DNA from: Bog-473 sp963788125
GTDB lineage: Bacteria > Actinomycetota > Acidimicrobiia > Acidimicrobiales > RAAP-2
Reading direction: 5' to 3'
Length of the DNA stretch: 64,000 nucleotides
Assembly (NCBI GenBank): GCA_963788125.1
Contig: CAWBFN010000002.1
Location: forward strand, 2,108,001 to 2,172,000
The notes under the pieces are model-generated. The model was not told where the DNA came from. It saw only the letters and a list, made by a program, of their open reading frames with translations, and searched no databases. This document shows positions 8,251-17,075 of this stretch, one piece after another (the first letter of the stretch is position 1; every line of letters begins with the position of its first letter). The position numbers and the translations under genes were made by a program.

Positions 8251-9105
8251 GTGAAGGGCAACCTGCGCTCGACGTCCACGTCGGGGTTCACGGCGGCAGC
8301 GGTCGGCATGTGCCTCGAGACGTTGCTAGCAGACCCCCAGCGATGCGACGCGACGGAGTTCGCCCGGGTGGCGCGGGCGTCGTCCGCCGCCGGGTTCCGG
8401 CACGTGGGGCTGTGGTTGTGGCGCGTCGCCGAAATGGGGATACCCATCGCCCGCACCATCCTCGACGACGCGGGCGTCAGTGTTCGATTGACGGAGTGCA
8501 GGATCAGGTGGGCCGATGGACCCGACGCCGCGGTCGAAGGCCTCGAAGAAGAGCTCGACCAGGTCGAGGCGTTGGGCGCGGAGATGATCCTGGCCATAGC
8601 CAAGCCGACCGAACTGGACCTCTCGCAGGCGGCGGAGGGGTTCGGCGCGCTGTGCGAGCGAGCCGCCACGCGCGGCGTGCGGGTCACCATCGAGTTCATC
8701 CCGTGTCGCGCCCTGCGCGACCTGGCGACCGCCTGGGAGGTGGTCCGCCGCTCGGGTGCGGCCAACGGCGGGCTGGACCTGGACCTGATGCACTGGCAGA
8801 ACCAGGTTGGGGGGCCCGACTTCGATCTGCTGCGGAGGATCCCGGCACGGCACCTGCACTACGTGCAGGTCTGCGACGCAGTGCAACCTGCTCCCGCCCT
8901 CGACGACTACATCTCCACGGCACTGCGCGCCCGTCCCGTGCCCGGTGACGGCATCGTCGACATACCGGCGTTCCTCGGGGCGCTCGGCGAAATCGGGGCC
9001 GATCCGTTCTTCGCCATGGAGGTCTTCAACGCCGACCTGGCGGCCGGGGGACCGGAGTCGATGGCCGTGCGGCTGCGCCAGGCCGCCGATGCGCTGTTCG
9101 ACTGA
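8251..9105 (+). CDS. Sugar phosphate isomerase/epimerase-like TIM-barrel protein
   Basis: 284 residues from a GTG start with GGGGAGGT six bases upstream; the frame is open far upstream but that part is antisense to the dehydrogenase and not coding-like. The protein has the xylose-isomerase-like barrel pattern: LGAEMILAIAKP, VTIEFIPCRAL (metal-ligand Glu), GGLDLDLMHWQNQ (Asp and His ligands), HYVQVCDA and FFAMEVFNADL (last Glu ligand). A divalent-metal isomerase, epimerase or lyase is expected; the exact reaction is unknown. A second member of the same superfamily lies at 58293-59153. Confidence 0.88.
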   Translation: MKGNLRSTSTSGFTAAAVGMCLETLLADPQRCDATEFARVARASSAAGFRHVGLWLWRVAEMGIPIARTILDDAGVSVRLTECRIRWADGPDAAVEGLEEELDQVEALGAEMILAIAKPTELDLSQAAEGFGALCERAATRGVRVTIEFIPCRALRDLATAWEVVRRSGAANGGLDLDLMHWQNQVGGPDFDLLRRIPARHLHYVQVCDAVQPAPALDDYISTALRARPVPGDGIVDIPAFLGALGEIGADPFFAMEVFNADLAAGGPESMAVRLRQAADALFD

Positions 9106-9257
9106 GCGCCGCTGGCCGTGGCCGGAATGGCGGGGCTCGAAGCGGGGTGGCGCGTACTTGTACGGGCGTCCCCGGCACGGGTAGCTTGGCCAGAGCCCCA
9201 GGGAACGACCGTTCCTACGGCACGGATGCTTCACCCGGCACGGAAGCGGAGGGGACA

Positions 9258-10718
9258 GTGGTTACCGTCGACTCGGCGCACTCGCAGATGCTCATCGGTG
9301 GCGCCTGGGTGGATTCGATCGAAGGTCGGAACTACGAAACCGTTAACCCGGCGACCGAGGATCTACTCGGGTCAGCACCGCAGGCGGATCCCGCCGACAT
9401 GCGCCGGGCCATCGACGCGGCCCGGACGGCGTTCGACGAGGGCCCGTGGCCGACGATGCCCCGCGCCGAGCGGTACCGGATCATCCGGCAGATCGCCGAG
9501 GGGATGGAGCGGCACGAGAAGGTCCTGTCGGACCTGGTGGTCGCCGAGACGGGCACCACCGGGCCGCTCGTGAGCCAGATGGGTTCGGTCGCCATGATGC
9601 ACGACTTCGCTGAGCTCGCCATGACCTTTCCGCTCGACGAGACCGTTGCGCCGCAGAGCCTCGGGGGCCGTCTCATCGCCAGCCAGGTGCTCCGGCAGCC
9701 GGTCGGGGTCTGCGGGCTGCTCCCGACCTGGAACCTGCCCATCATGATCGCGGTGCGAAAGCTCGGTCCGGCTCTCGCCTCGGGGTCCACCATGGTGATG
9801 AAGGCGCCGCCGCAGACGCCGCTGGCGCTGTTGAAGCTGGCCGAGATCATTGCCGAGAGTGACCTGCCCCCGGGCGTGTTCAACCTCGTCACCGGCGACG
9901 GAATTGAGGCCTCCCAGGAGTTGGTGCGTAGCGAGCTGGTCGACATGGTCAGCTTCACCGGCGGTCTGGCCAGCGGTCGGAGCATCATGGCCGCGGCAGC
10001 GGGGACGCTCAAGCGGGTCACCCTCGAGCTCGGCGGCAAGTCCGCCAACATCATCCTCGACGATGTCAATCTGGACGCGATCGCACCGGCCGTCGCTCTG
10101 CAGGCCTGCGTGAACGCCGGTCAGACGTGTTCCATGCTGTCGCGCGTTCTCGTGCCTCGACAGCTGTCGCCGGCGCTGGTCGAAGTGCTGGCTGACGTCC
10201 TCCGCCGGCAGAAGGTCGGCGACCCGACTGATCCGACGGTGACAGTCGGCCCGCTCATCCGCGAGGAGCGACGCGCGGCCGTCGAGGGCTTTGTCGAAGC
10301 CGGCGTGGGCGAGGGCGCGAAGTTAGTGGTGGGCGGGAGCCGTCCGAAGGGGTTCGAGCGCGGGTACTACTACGAGCCGACGCTCTTCACCGACGTCACG
10401 AACGACATGACGATCGCCCGGGACGAGATCTTCGGGCCCGTCCTCTCGGTCATCCCCTACGACAGCGTGGACGAAGCGGTGCGTCTGGCCAACGACAGCG
10501 TCTTCGGCTTGCAGGCCAATGTCACCTGCGCCCATGTGGCCGACGGACTGGCCATCGCCAAGCGCATCCGGAGCGGTGCGGTCAGCATCAACGGTGCCAT
10601 GGACTCGCTCCACGCGCCGCGGGGCGGATTCAAGCAGAGCGGGCTCGGACGGGAGTGCGGGAAGTGGGCCCTCGATGACTACCTCGAGTATCAAGCCGTG
10701 ACCTGGCCGGTCGACTAG
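9258..10718 (+). CDS. NAD(P)-dependent aldehyde dehydrogenase
   Basis: 486 residues from the GTG at 9258, preceded by GGAGGGG; the extra upstream frame is discarded. The N-terminal MLIGGAWVDS is typical. NAD-binding features include PTWNLPIM and FTGGLASGRSI; the general-base Glu is in LELGGKSANI and the nucleophile is Cys in NAGQTCSML. The C-terminus has EIFGPVLSVIPYD and GFKQSGLGRECG. It oxidises an aldehyde to the acid in the cytoplasm. It opens the catabolic region and precedes the binding-protein gene by ~310 bases. Confidence 0.95.
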   Translation: MVTVDSAHSQMLIGGAWVDSIEGRNYETVNPATEDLLGSAPQADPADMRRAIDAARTAFDEGPWPTMPRAERYRIIRQIAEGMERHEKVLSDLVVAETGTTGPLVSQMGSVAMMHDFAELAMTFPLDETVAPQSLGGRLIASQVLRQPVGVCGLLPTWNLPIMIAVRKLGPALASGSTMVMKAPPQTPLALLKLAEIIAESDLPPGVFNLVTGDGIEASQELVRSELVDMVSFTGGLASGRSIMAAAAGTLKRVTLELGGKSANIILDDVNLDAIAPAVALQACVNAGQTCSMLSRVLVPRQLSPALVEVLADVLRRQKVGDPTDPTVTVGPLIREERRAAVEGFVEAGVGEGAKLVVGGSRPKGFERGYYYEPTLFTDVTNDMTIARDEIFGPVLSVIPYDSVDEAVRLANDSVFGLQANVTCAHVADGLAIAKRIRSGAVSINGAMDSLHAPRGGFKQSGLGRECGKWALDDYLEYQAVTWPVD

Positions 10719-11029
10719 CGGTTCGCTCCCTTGTGGTCGTGAGCTAGGAGGCTCACACCGGCGAGGCGCTCTGCCCAGAAGCGCTCGTCCCAACCAGGCC
10801 CCTTCGTGGCGGTACGCGGGCGCGCCCGTCGTAGGCGAGAGCGTCTGTCGTAACACCAGTGGCGTACGACGTCGGCACGAGAGTGCCACCAACGCTCCGG
10901 CCGGCGATTGATCTATTGATCTATGAGTCGATCTATCATATGATTCGGTGGGTCACCGCGGCCGAGCCTGTCGTTGCACGACTACGCGTCCGGCCCGCTG
11001 GAACGGTCAGAACAGGGGAGGGATGGCAA
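10719..11029. promoter_or_regulatory. Intergenic region upstream of the second binding protein, with an AT-rich repeat operator
   Basis: No gene is supported in these 311 bases; the open frame from 10859 lacks codon-like content before 11030. At 10907-10945 the sequence becomes AT-rich with GATCTAT three times (ATTGATCTATTGATCTATGA, then GTCGATCTATCATATGATT). Read on the minus strand, 10936-10915 is ATAGATCGACTCATAGATCAAT, matching the ATAGAY-N6-ATRGATYHA site seen at three other promoters in the window. A CATATG-containing dyad follows. Confidence 0.6.
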
Positions 11030-12232
11030 GTGCCGCGGAAACTCAAATTCTTGGGCATCGTGGTCGCGCTGCTGTGTGCGGTGCTCAGCACGAACGCAGG
11101 GGCGAGCACTCGGGCGACGGGGGCGCCGATCAAGGTGGGCTTTCTGTGCTCGTGTTCCGGCACGTTCGGCTACATCGGCGTGGGCATGTACGACGTCTAC
11201 CAAGCATGGGTCAAGACGGTGAACGCCTCCGGAGGGATCAACGGACATCCGGTCCAGGTGATCTATGAGGACGATGGGCTGAATCCGACCACCGCGGAGA
11301 CCGACGCACAAGATGTTCTTTCCGACGGAGTGGTCGCCATCGTGGACGCCAGCGCCCTCGACTCCATCTGGGAGAAGACGGTGGCAGCGGCAAAGGTCCC
11401 TGTCGTCGGCAGCACGATCACGTCGCCGCCCTTCTATACCGATGCAGACTTCTTTACCGAGGGTGAGACCAACGACTCCCTCGTGGCCGCGATCGTCGCC
11501 ACCATGAAGCAAGCGGGAGCCAAGAAGTTCGGGCAGATCTACTGCGCTGAAGCCGTCCAATGCCAGGAGGCGGTTCCCCTGATTAAGGCCGCGGGCGCCA
11601 AAATCGGCCTGGACGACGTCTTCAACGCCCAGATCTTGGCCACGGCACCGAACTATCTGGCCCAGTGTGTGGCCGCTCGGCAGAACCAAGTGCAAGCGGT
11701 CTTCATCGGAGACGGCGCGCCGATCATCGCCAAGGTCGGCGAAGACTGCGCCAAGCAGGGTTATACGCCGACGTACGTCATTGAGGGCAACTCGGTGAGC
11801 TCCATCACGACGAGCGCGCCGGGAATGAAGAACACGCTGTGGGCTCAGTTCAACTACCTCCCGTACTTCGCGACCTCCGCGCCGGTCAAGGCGATGAACG
11901 CCGCCGTCGACAAGTACTTCCCCGGGTTGCGCTCCAACGTCACCGACTGGACACAGCAGGGTGTCGGAGCGTGGCCGTCGGGCATCCTTCTCGAGGATGC
12001 CGTGAAGGCGGGTGGTCTGACGGCCGGGGAGACGCCAACGTCGACAGAGATCCTGAAAGGTCTCCACACGATCAAGGACAACACGCTTGACGGGTGGTCG
12101 CCGCCCCTGACCTTCACCTCGGGCAAGCCCGTCTCCGTGGACTGCTGGTTCACCGGGCGGGTCCAAGACGGTGTGCCGAAGCTGGTCGACGGGGGAAGGT
12201 TGACCTGCCTCAACGGCAAGAGCTCTTCGTAG
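11030..12232 (+). CDS. ABC transporter substrate-binding protein (branched-chain amino acid type)
   Basis: 400 residues from a GTG start with GGGGAGGGA about seven bases upstream. Residues 1-27 are a Sec signal peptide (PRKLKF, hydrophobic core, NAGAS). The mature region begins PIKVGFLCSCSGTFGYIG, then GINGHPVQVIYEDDGLNPTTA, the type-1 periplasmic-binding fold of Leu/Ile/Val and aromatic-acid receptors. It should capture a small organic acid or amino acid outside the cell; no cognate permease or ATPase is in the window. Its position at the front of the catabolic region suggests substrate capture for it. The stop codon is part of a 20-bp triple repeat. Confidence 0.92.
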   Translation: MPRKLKFLGIVVALLCAVLSTNAGASTRATGAPIKVGFLCSCSGTFGYIGVGMYDVYQAWVKTVNASGGINGHPVQVIYEDDGLNPTTAETDAQDVLSDGVVAIVDASALDSIWEKTVAAAKVPVVGSTITSPPFYTDADFFTEGETNDSLVAAIVATMKQAGAKKFGQIYCAEAVQCQEAVPLIKAAGAKIGLDDVFNAQILATAPNYLAQCVAARQNQVQAVFIGDGAPIIAKVGEDCAKQGYTPTYVIEGNSVSSITTSAPGMKNTLWAQFNYLPYFATSAPVKAMNAAVDKYFPGLRSNVTDWTQQGVGAWPSGILLEDAVKAGGLTAGETPTSTEILKGLHTIKDNTLDGWSPPLTFTSGKPVSVDCWFTGRVQDGVPKLVDGGRLTCLNGKSSS

Positions 12233-12284
12233 GCCCGAGCTCAGCTTCGTAGGTCCGGCCTCAGCTTCGTAGGTCCCGCCTCAG
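12225..12284 (+). repeat. 20-bp tandem repeat x3 carrying the binding-protein stop codon
   Basis: Three adjacent units at 12225, 12245 and 12265, each starting CTTCGTAGG and ending CTCAG, differing only at internal positions. The first TAG (12230) is the gene's stop; the copies at 12250 and 12270 put TAG in the other two frames because 20 is not a multiple of three. Confidence 0.9.
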
Positions 12285-12315
12285 GATGACCGCTTGACGC
12301 CCTCCCCACCTACTT

Positions 12316-12337
12316 ATAGACTCATCTATAGATTCAT
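12316..12337 (+). promoter_or_regulatory. Putative operator: ATAGAC-N6-ATAGATTCA
   Basis: ATAGACTCAT and ATAGATTCAT are direct repeats whose starts are exactly 12 bases apart, about 97 bases upstream of the amidohydrolase ATG at 12434. The same arrangement occurs at 10915-10936 (minus strand), 19635 and 28140. Confidence 0.6.
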
Positions 12338-12433
12338 AACTGGATGTAACGGTGCGCTGACAAAAACGCGCCGGCACGTGTCACGGAAGTTGGCCCGGAG
12401 ACGAGCCATTCCGGGAGGGTAGTCTGAAACGAC

Positions 12434-13561
12434 ATGAGTGAAACGGATGTGCTAACGGTCCCGCTGCAAAAGGTGATTTCAGCTGACTCCCACGTGATCG
12501 AGCCTCATGACCTGTGGTCCTCACGGTTGACGGGCGCGTTTCGAGACCAAGCCCCGAGGCTCGTTTCGGACGAGAAGACCGACCGGATCGTGTGTGCGGG
12601 GATGAACATGGAGTTTCCCGTCGGTCTTGCCGCCGGGGTTATGCGCAAGGACGCAGAGGTCCGGGCGGAAGGCCGGTGGGCCGAGGATGTGCCACTATCG
12701 GCCTACGACCCCGACGCCCGCGTCGCGGCCATGGAGCAAGATGGGCTCGTCGGCGAAGTGCTCTACCCGACACTCGGCAGCTCCATGTTCGGGATCGAGG
12801 ACCACGACCTCTTGTGGGCCTTCCTGGGGGCGTTCAACTCGTGGTTCGGCGAGTTCTGCGGGGCGCATCCGGACAGGCTGAAAGGTATCGGCATGCTCGT
12901 CTTGGACGACGGACACGGGGACGTCGCCATCGAGCAGGTCGCGCGGTGCCGAGAGTTGGGGCTCTCGGGCATCATGCTCCCTCTCGATGCCGACGACGCA
13001 CCGCGACTGCTGAAGCCCGAGTTCGACCGCTTCTGGGCAACGGCCCAGGATCTCGAGGTGCCGGTCCACTTCCACTCGTCGACGAAACGGAGCGGAAAGC
13101 TGATCAGCAGCAACAGCGTCGTCGACTTCGTGCTCGAGCCGACCACCATGGAGCGCCAGCTGTGCGGGCTGATCTTTGGCGGCCTGTTCGATCGCTATCC
13201 GCGGTTGCAGGTGGTGTCGGCCGAGAACGACGCCAGCTGGATCGGCAACATCTGCGAGAGGGCGGACTACGTGCACCGGCGCTACCAGAACCTCCGGGCT
13301 GACCAGCTCAAGAACACGCGCGTGCCCAGCGAGATCATCGTGAACAACGTCTCGCTCACCTTCACGCGGGACTTCGCTGCGCCGGCCGTGTCGGAGGTGA
13401 CCAACGTCCGGCTGATGTGGGGAAGTGACTTCCCGCACAACGTGAGTACGTGGCCCAACTCGCGTGAGTTCCTCGAGTCGCAACTCAAGGGTCGCTCCCC
13501 CGAGGTCACCGTGTCCTCGACGTACTCCAACGCCGCGAACCTCTACAAGTTCCCGAGCTGA
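12434..13561 (+). CDS. Amidohydrolase 2-family metal-dependent hydrolase
   Basis: 375 residues. The family opening SADSHVIEPHDLW (18-30) has DSH where the HxH of the superfamily normally lies, as is common in this branch. Further ligands and catalytic residues: VHFHSST (His), SAENDASWIGN (region of the third ligand) and MWGSDFPHNVSTWP (catalytic Asp). PF04909 members are decarboxylases or hydrolases such as ACMSD, gamma-resorcylate decarboxylase and 2-pyrone-4,6-dicarboxylate lactonase. It is followed at 82 bases by a second, related member, so the two may catalyse successive steps or form hetero-oligomers. Substrate unknown. Confidence 0.92.
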   Translation: MSETDVLTVPLQKVISADSHVIEPHDLWSSRLTGAFRDQAPRLVSDEKTDRIVCAGMNMEFPVGLAAGVMRKDAEVRAEGRWAEDVPLSAYDPDARVAAMEQDGLVGEVLYPTLGSSMFGIEDHDLLWAFLGAFNSWFGEFCGAHPDRLKGIGMLVLDDGHGDVAIEQVARCRELGLSGIMLPLDADDAPRLLKPEFDRFWATAQDLEVPVHFHSSTKRSGKLISSNSVVDFVLEPTTMERQLCGLIFGGLFDRYPRLQVVSAENDASWIGNICERADYVHRRYQNLRADQLKNTRVPSEIIVNNVSLTFTRDFAAPAVSEVTNVRLMWGSDFPHNVSTWPNSREFLESQLKGRSPEVTVSSTYSNAANLYKFPS

Positions 13562-13642
13562 GCGGCAACAAAGAGAAGCGCGAGCTGGCGTGTCGTCACC
13601 CGGGTATCTCGCTCCGCCCGGCGCCCTTCGGAGGTCTGCACC

Positions 13643-14908
13643 ATGAGCTTGGGTACACGTTCTCCAGACGTTTCAGAGCCGACTGTGGACGACCGCCTCT
13701 GCGTCATCTCTTCGGACACGCATGTGGGGCCCACGCCGGAGCAACTCCGCCCCTACTGCCCGGCGCACCTTCTGGAAGAGTTCGATTCATTCTTCAAGCG
13801 CGCGGCGGAGTTGGGCAAGGCTCCCACCGCCGGCAACGCACAGAGTGCGGAGCACCGGGAGCAGATGCTGGCGCATGTCGCCTCATCCGGCGAGCACGAC
13901 CCGGAAGAGCGCCTGCGCAACATGGATCACGACGGCATCGCCGCTGAGGTCGTGTTCCACGGTTCGCAGAACCTGAACCCGCTCCCTTTCGGCTACGGCG
14001 GCCATGGTGACCGCGTCCAGGAAGCCGAAGGGATCCAGATCTACAATCGCTGGCTGGCTGATTTCTGCTCGGTGCAGCCGCATCGCCACGTGGGTCTCGC
14101 CCAGTTACCGGGGTGGGACCCGGAGGGTTGCGTTCGTACCGTGGAGTGGGCCCGGTCCGCAGGGCTCGGAGCGGTGAACTTGCCGACGATGCGGCTGGAG
14201 GACCTCACGTGGCCCGCCTACACCGATCCGATCTGGGAGCCGTTCTGGTCGGCATGTGAGGCGCTCCATATTCCGCTCGTGAATCACGGTGCGGCTGATC
14301 TCAATCTCTACCGCGATCTCGGACCCGGACGGTACGCGCTGGTGCTCGCCGACGGGCCGTGGTTGGCCCGGCGCGTGACATGGTGGCTGATATTCGGCGG
14401 GGTCTTCGAGCGGCACCCCGAGCTCAAGTTCATCATCACCGAGCAACCGGGCGACTGGCCGAAGTACGAGATCGCCTATCTGCAGTCGGTCTACGAGTCC
14501 GGTGCGCAACACCGGCTCCGGGACGTCATGCACCGTTCGCCCATGGAGATCTTCCGCACCAATCTCTACGTCGGCGCGAGCTTCATGTCGAACCGCGAAG
14601 CGAAGATGTTCGTGGAGCTCGGATTCGAGGACAGGGCGATGTGGGGTTCGGACTATCCCCACATTGAGGGAACCTGGCCGTGGACCGTTCAATCACTGCG
14701 GACCACGTTCGATGGCATCGCTCCGGAGAACATACGCAAGATGCTCTCCGAGAATGCCGCCGCTGCATACGGGTTCAGACTGGACGAGCTACGTCCGGTC
14801 GCCGACAGGATCGGTCCGCGGGTGGGAGACGTGCTGAACCCGCTGACCGAACCGATACCCGAGCTTCCCTACACCTTGGCCTTCCGGCACTCGGGCGCGT
14901 GGAGTTGA
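13643..14908 (+). CDS. Amidohydrolase 2-family metal-dependent hydrolase (second of a pair)
   Basis: 421 residues; ATG with GGAGGT upstream. Motifs: VISSDTHVGP near 27-36 in the HxH position, PLVNHGAADLN, FIITEQPGDWPKYEIAY, and catalytic-Asp loop MWGSDYPHIEGTWPWT. Same family as the preceding gene but longer and clearly diverged. Likely a decarboxylase or C-C/C-O hydrolase acting in the same route. Convergent with the alpha/beta hydrolase at 14913, with only four bases between stops. Confidence 0.92.
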   Translation: MSLGTRSPDVSEPTVDDRLCVISSDTHVGPTPEQLRPYCPAHLLEEFDSFFKRAAELGKAPTAGNAQSAEHREQMLAHVASSGEHDPEERLRNMDHDGIAAEVVFHGSQNLNPLPFGYGGHGDRVQEAEGIQIYNRWLADFCSVQPHRHVGLAQLPGWDPEGCVRTVEWARSAGLGAVNLPTMRLEDLTWPAYTDPIWEPFWSACEALHIPLVNHGAADLNLYRDLGPGRYALVLADGPWLARRVTWWLIFGGVFERHPELKFIITEQPGDWPKYEIAYLQSVYESGAQHRLRDVMHRSPMEIFRTNLYVGASFMSNREAKMFVELGFEDRAMWGSDYPHIEGTWPWTVQSLRTTFDGIAPENIRKMLSENAAAAYGFRLDELRPVADRIGPRVGDVLNPLTEPIPELPYTLAFRHSGAWS

Positions 14909-14912
14909 GCGT

Positions 14913-15779
14913 TCACTCCTTCAGGACGAACTCGAGGATCGCCGGAGCCGCGAGTACCCAGGTGTCGAACATCGTGTAGCGGTCGTACTTGTGGCGCTCC
15001 CGGTTGGCCGCCTCCCACGCGTCCTCGGGCCACGGAGGGTCGATCAGCTTCGCCCCCTCAATCAGGCAGCTCACCTCCAGCGACGTGCGTTTGGGGTGGT
15101 CGATGTCCTTTGCGCCTCCGCGAATGATGAGGGTCGGGACGGTGACCCGGTCGAACATATAGTCCTCCACGCCGGGGAGGGTCTGCCCGGGTTTGGTCAC
15201 GAAGGCCATCAGCCAGCGCAGCATGACCCGCTGGAACTCCTCTGGTTCGATGGCGAGCAGTCGGTCTCGATTCCGGGGGTTTGCCTCAATGAGGGCCTGC
15301 CATTCGGGCAGCTCAATGACGGCCTCCATGTCCCCGATCCGCACCGCCCGGACGGACGGCACGATGTAGTAGGCACCGAGCGCAAAGGTGCCGTAAATAC
15401 CGCCGACGAGATTCCACACCACGACCTTGGTGGCCAGTTCCGGATAGAGCATGACCGTCAGCAGCGAGTCGCGCGCCCCGCCGGATCCCCCGGCGATCAC
15501 GCACGGGCCCAGTTCCAGCGTGGTGAGCAGGTGGTGCAGCGTCTCAGCCCGCATGTGCGACTCCGTCTGCCCGTAGAACTGAACGTCGGAGTGTCCGCAG
15601 TTCGGGCGGTCCCAGAGCAAGACCCGCAGGCCGCCGGCGACGAGGGCCTCGGCGAGCGGTCGCACGCCCGGGATGTCCTTGCTGAACCGGCCGCCGGGCG
15701 TCAGAACGAGCAAGGGTGACCGGTCGTCGCCAAGAACCTCATAGACGACGTCGCCGCCGTTGATCGATAGAGCTGGCAC
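14913..15779 (-). CDS. Alpha/beta hydrolase
   Basis: 288 residues. The oxyanion region LTPGG (26-30) and LLWDRPNCGHSD (54-65) match the MhpC/haloalkane-dehalogenase branch. The nucleophile elbow is AGGSGGA with Ser99; the acid is likely Asp in GGAKDIDHP, but the usual C-terminal catalytic His is not obvious (candidate in RERHKYD). Ribosome site GGAGG lies before the ATG. A C-C bond hydrolase or esterase of the degradation route is plausible. Confidence 0.88.
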   Translation of the reverse strand: MPALSINGGDVVYEVLGDDRSPLLVLTPGGRFSKDIPGVRPLAEALVAGGLRVLLWDRPNCGHSDVQFYGQTESHMRAETLHHLLTTLELGPCVIAGGSGGARDSLLTVMLYPELATKVVVWNLVGGIYGTFALGAYYIVPSVRAVRIGDMEAVIELPEWQALIEANPRNRDRLLAIEPEEFQRVMLRWLMAFVTKPGQTLPGVEDYMFDRVTVPTLIIRGGAKDIDHPKRTSLEVSCLIEGAKLIDPPWPEDAWEAANRERHKYDRYTMFDTWVLAAPAILEFVLKE

Positions 15780-15920
15780 TCCTGCAACCTCCTTGAACTC
15801 CGATGTGGGGGCGTGAACGGAGGCCCGGAACGTGGAACCCCGACAGGAGCGTACCCGTAGGCGCTGCGCGCAGGCGCCGGCACACTACGAACGGGAACCG
15901 CTGACGGGTGGTGACCTTCG

Positions 15921-16910
15921 CTAGTGGTCTGCCGGAGCCGAGATCTGTGCAACCCATTGGAGGTCCTCTTCGGAGAGCTCCCACGATGCGCTGCGCGCGT
16001 TGGCGATGATCTGCTCGGGCGACGTGGCGCCGGTGATCACCGATCCGACGAAGGGTTGAGATGTGAGCCACGACATGGAGAGCTCGAGCAGGGTATGCCC
16101 GCTCTCCTTGGCGAACGTCTCGAGCTCGCTGACCTGGGCAAGGTGATCCGGCGTCAGCAGGGAGCCCCTGAACCTGTCGTTGATCGTCGTGTGCTCGGCA
16201 AGGCGGGAGCCGGCGGGCGGCACACCTCCGCTGCCGTACTTGCCGGTCAAGAGCCCACTGGCGAGCGGGTAGTAGGGCAGGAGCATCAGTGAGTTGCGAC
16301 GGCACCCCTCGAGCGCGCCCTCTTCCCGTGGTCCCTCGAGGAGGTTGTAGCGGCTCTGCGAAGTGACGAAGGCGGCGAGACCGTCCCGGGCGCTCACTGC
16401 CTGGGCCGCGTCGATCTGCTCGCCGCTGAAGTTGGAGCAGCCGATCTCTCGGATCTTCCCCTGTTGGATCAGCGTGTCGAGTGCGCTGAGGGTGTCGTGG
16501 AGCGCCGTGTCCGGATCAGGACGGTGCTGCTGGTAGAGATCGACGAACTCGACGTTGAGGCGCCGCAAGCTGCTCTCGAGCGCTCGGATGATCCGTTCCG
16601 GCCCGCGCTCTTCCGGCGCAGCGAGGTCTTCGTTCAAGAACTTGGTGGCGATGACGATCTCGTCGCGACGCGAACCGAGCTTCTGCAGGGCGTGGCCGAT
16701 GAACTGTTCAGACTGTCCGGTCCCGTTCCGGGAGCGGACGCTGTACTCTTCTGCCGTATCGAGAAAGTTGATGCCGACGTCGAGCGCCGCCGAAATGATC
16801 CGGGTTGCCTGAGTGAGGTCGCAGCTCTTGCCGAAAAAATCCGTGCCGAAGTTGTTGGTGCCCAGGCCCACGACGGAAACTTCGAGAGATCCGAGCGTAC
16901 GAGTTTTCAA
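15921..16910 (-). CDS. Aldo/keto reductase
   Basis: 329 residues from a TTG start with GGAGG five bases upstream; the longer frame to 17585 is antisense noise. The AKR tetrad is visible: Asp51 and Tyr56 in NFLDTAEEY, Lys90 in VIATK, His129 in DLYQQHRPD. NADPH-binding features are in the C-terminal barrel (SVITGATSPEQIIAN). It should reduce a ketone or aldehyde, or run in reverse, in the cytoplasm. It diverges from the BVMO-like gene at 17076 across 165 bases. Confidence 0.93.
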   Translation of the reverse strand: MKTRTLGSLEVSVVGLGTNNFGTDFFGKSCDLTQATRIISAALDVGINFLDTAEEYSVRSRNGTGQSEQFIGHALQKLGSRRDEIVIATKFLNEDLAAPEERGPERIIRALESSLRRLNVEFVDLYQQHRPDPDTALHDTLSALDTLIQQGKIREIGCSNFSGEQIDAAQAVSARDGLAAFVTSQSRYNLLEGPREEGALEGCRRNSLMLLPYYPLASGLLTGKYGSGGVPPAGSRLAEHTTINDRFRGSLLTPDHLAQVSELETFAKESGHTLLELSMSWLTSQPFVGSVITGATSPEQIIANARSASWELSEEDLQWVAQISAPADH

Positions 16911-17075
16911 CGATCCTCCAGTGCTGTGCCGGCGCCTTCGAAAGCCCCGAAACGATACTGTTACTGCCAGAAACCCTAGTCCTGACGATCGTCGTCGACG
17001 GCGGCACGACGATGCTCGGATAGGAGTTCGGGTCCTCTCTCCCGAGACCGCGTCTAAGCTGCGGGGGGCCTTGCG

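Noticed and set aside
10859..11029. Extended N-terminus of the second binding protein
   Set aside because: It would place ~57 residues before a standard signal peptide and would translate the operator region; GTG 11030 has a strong ribosome site.
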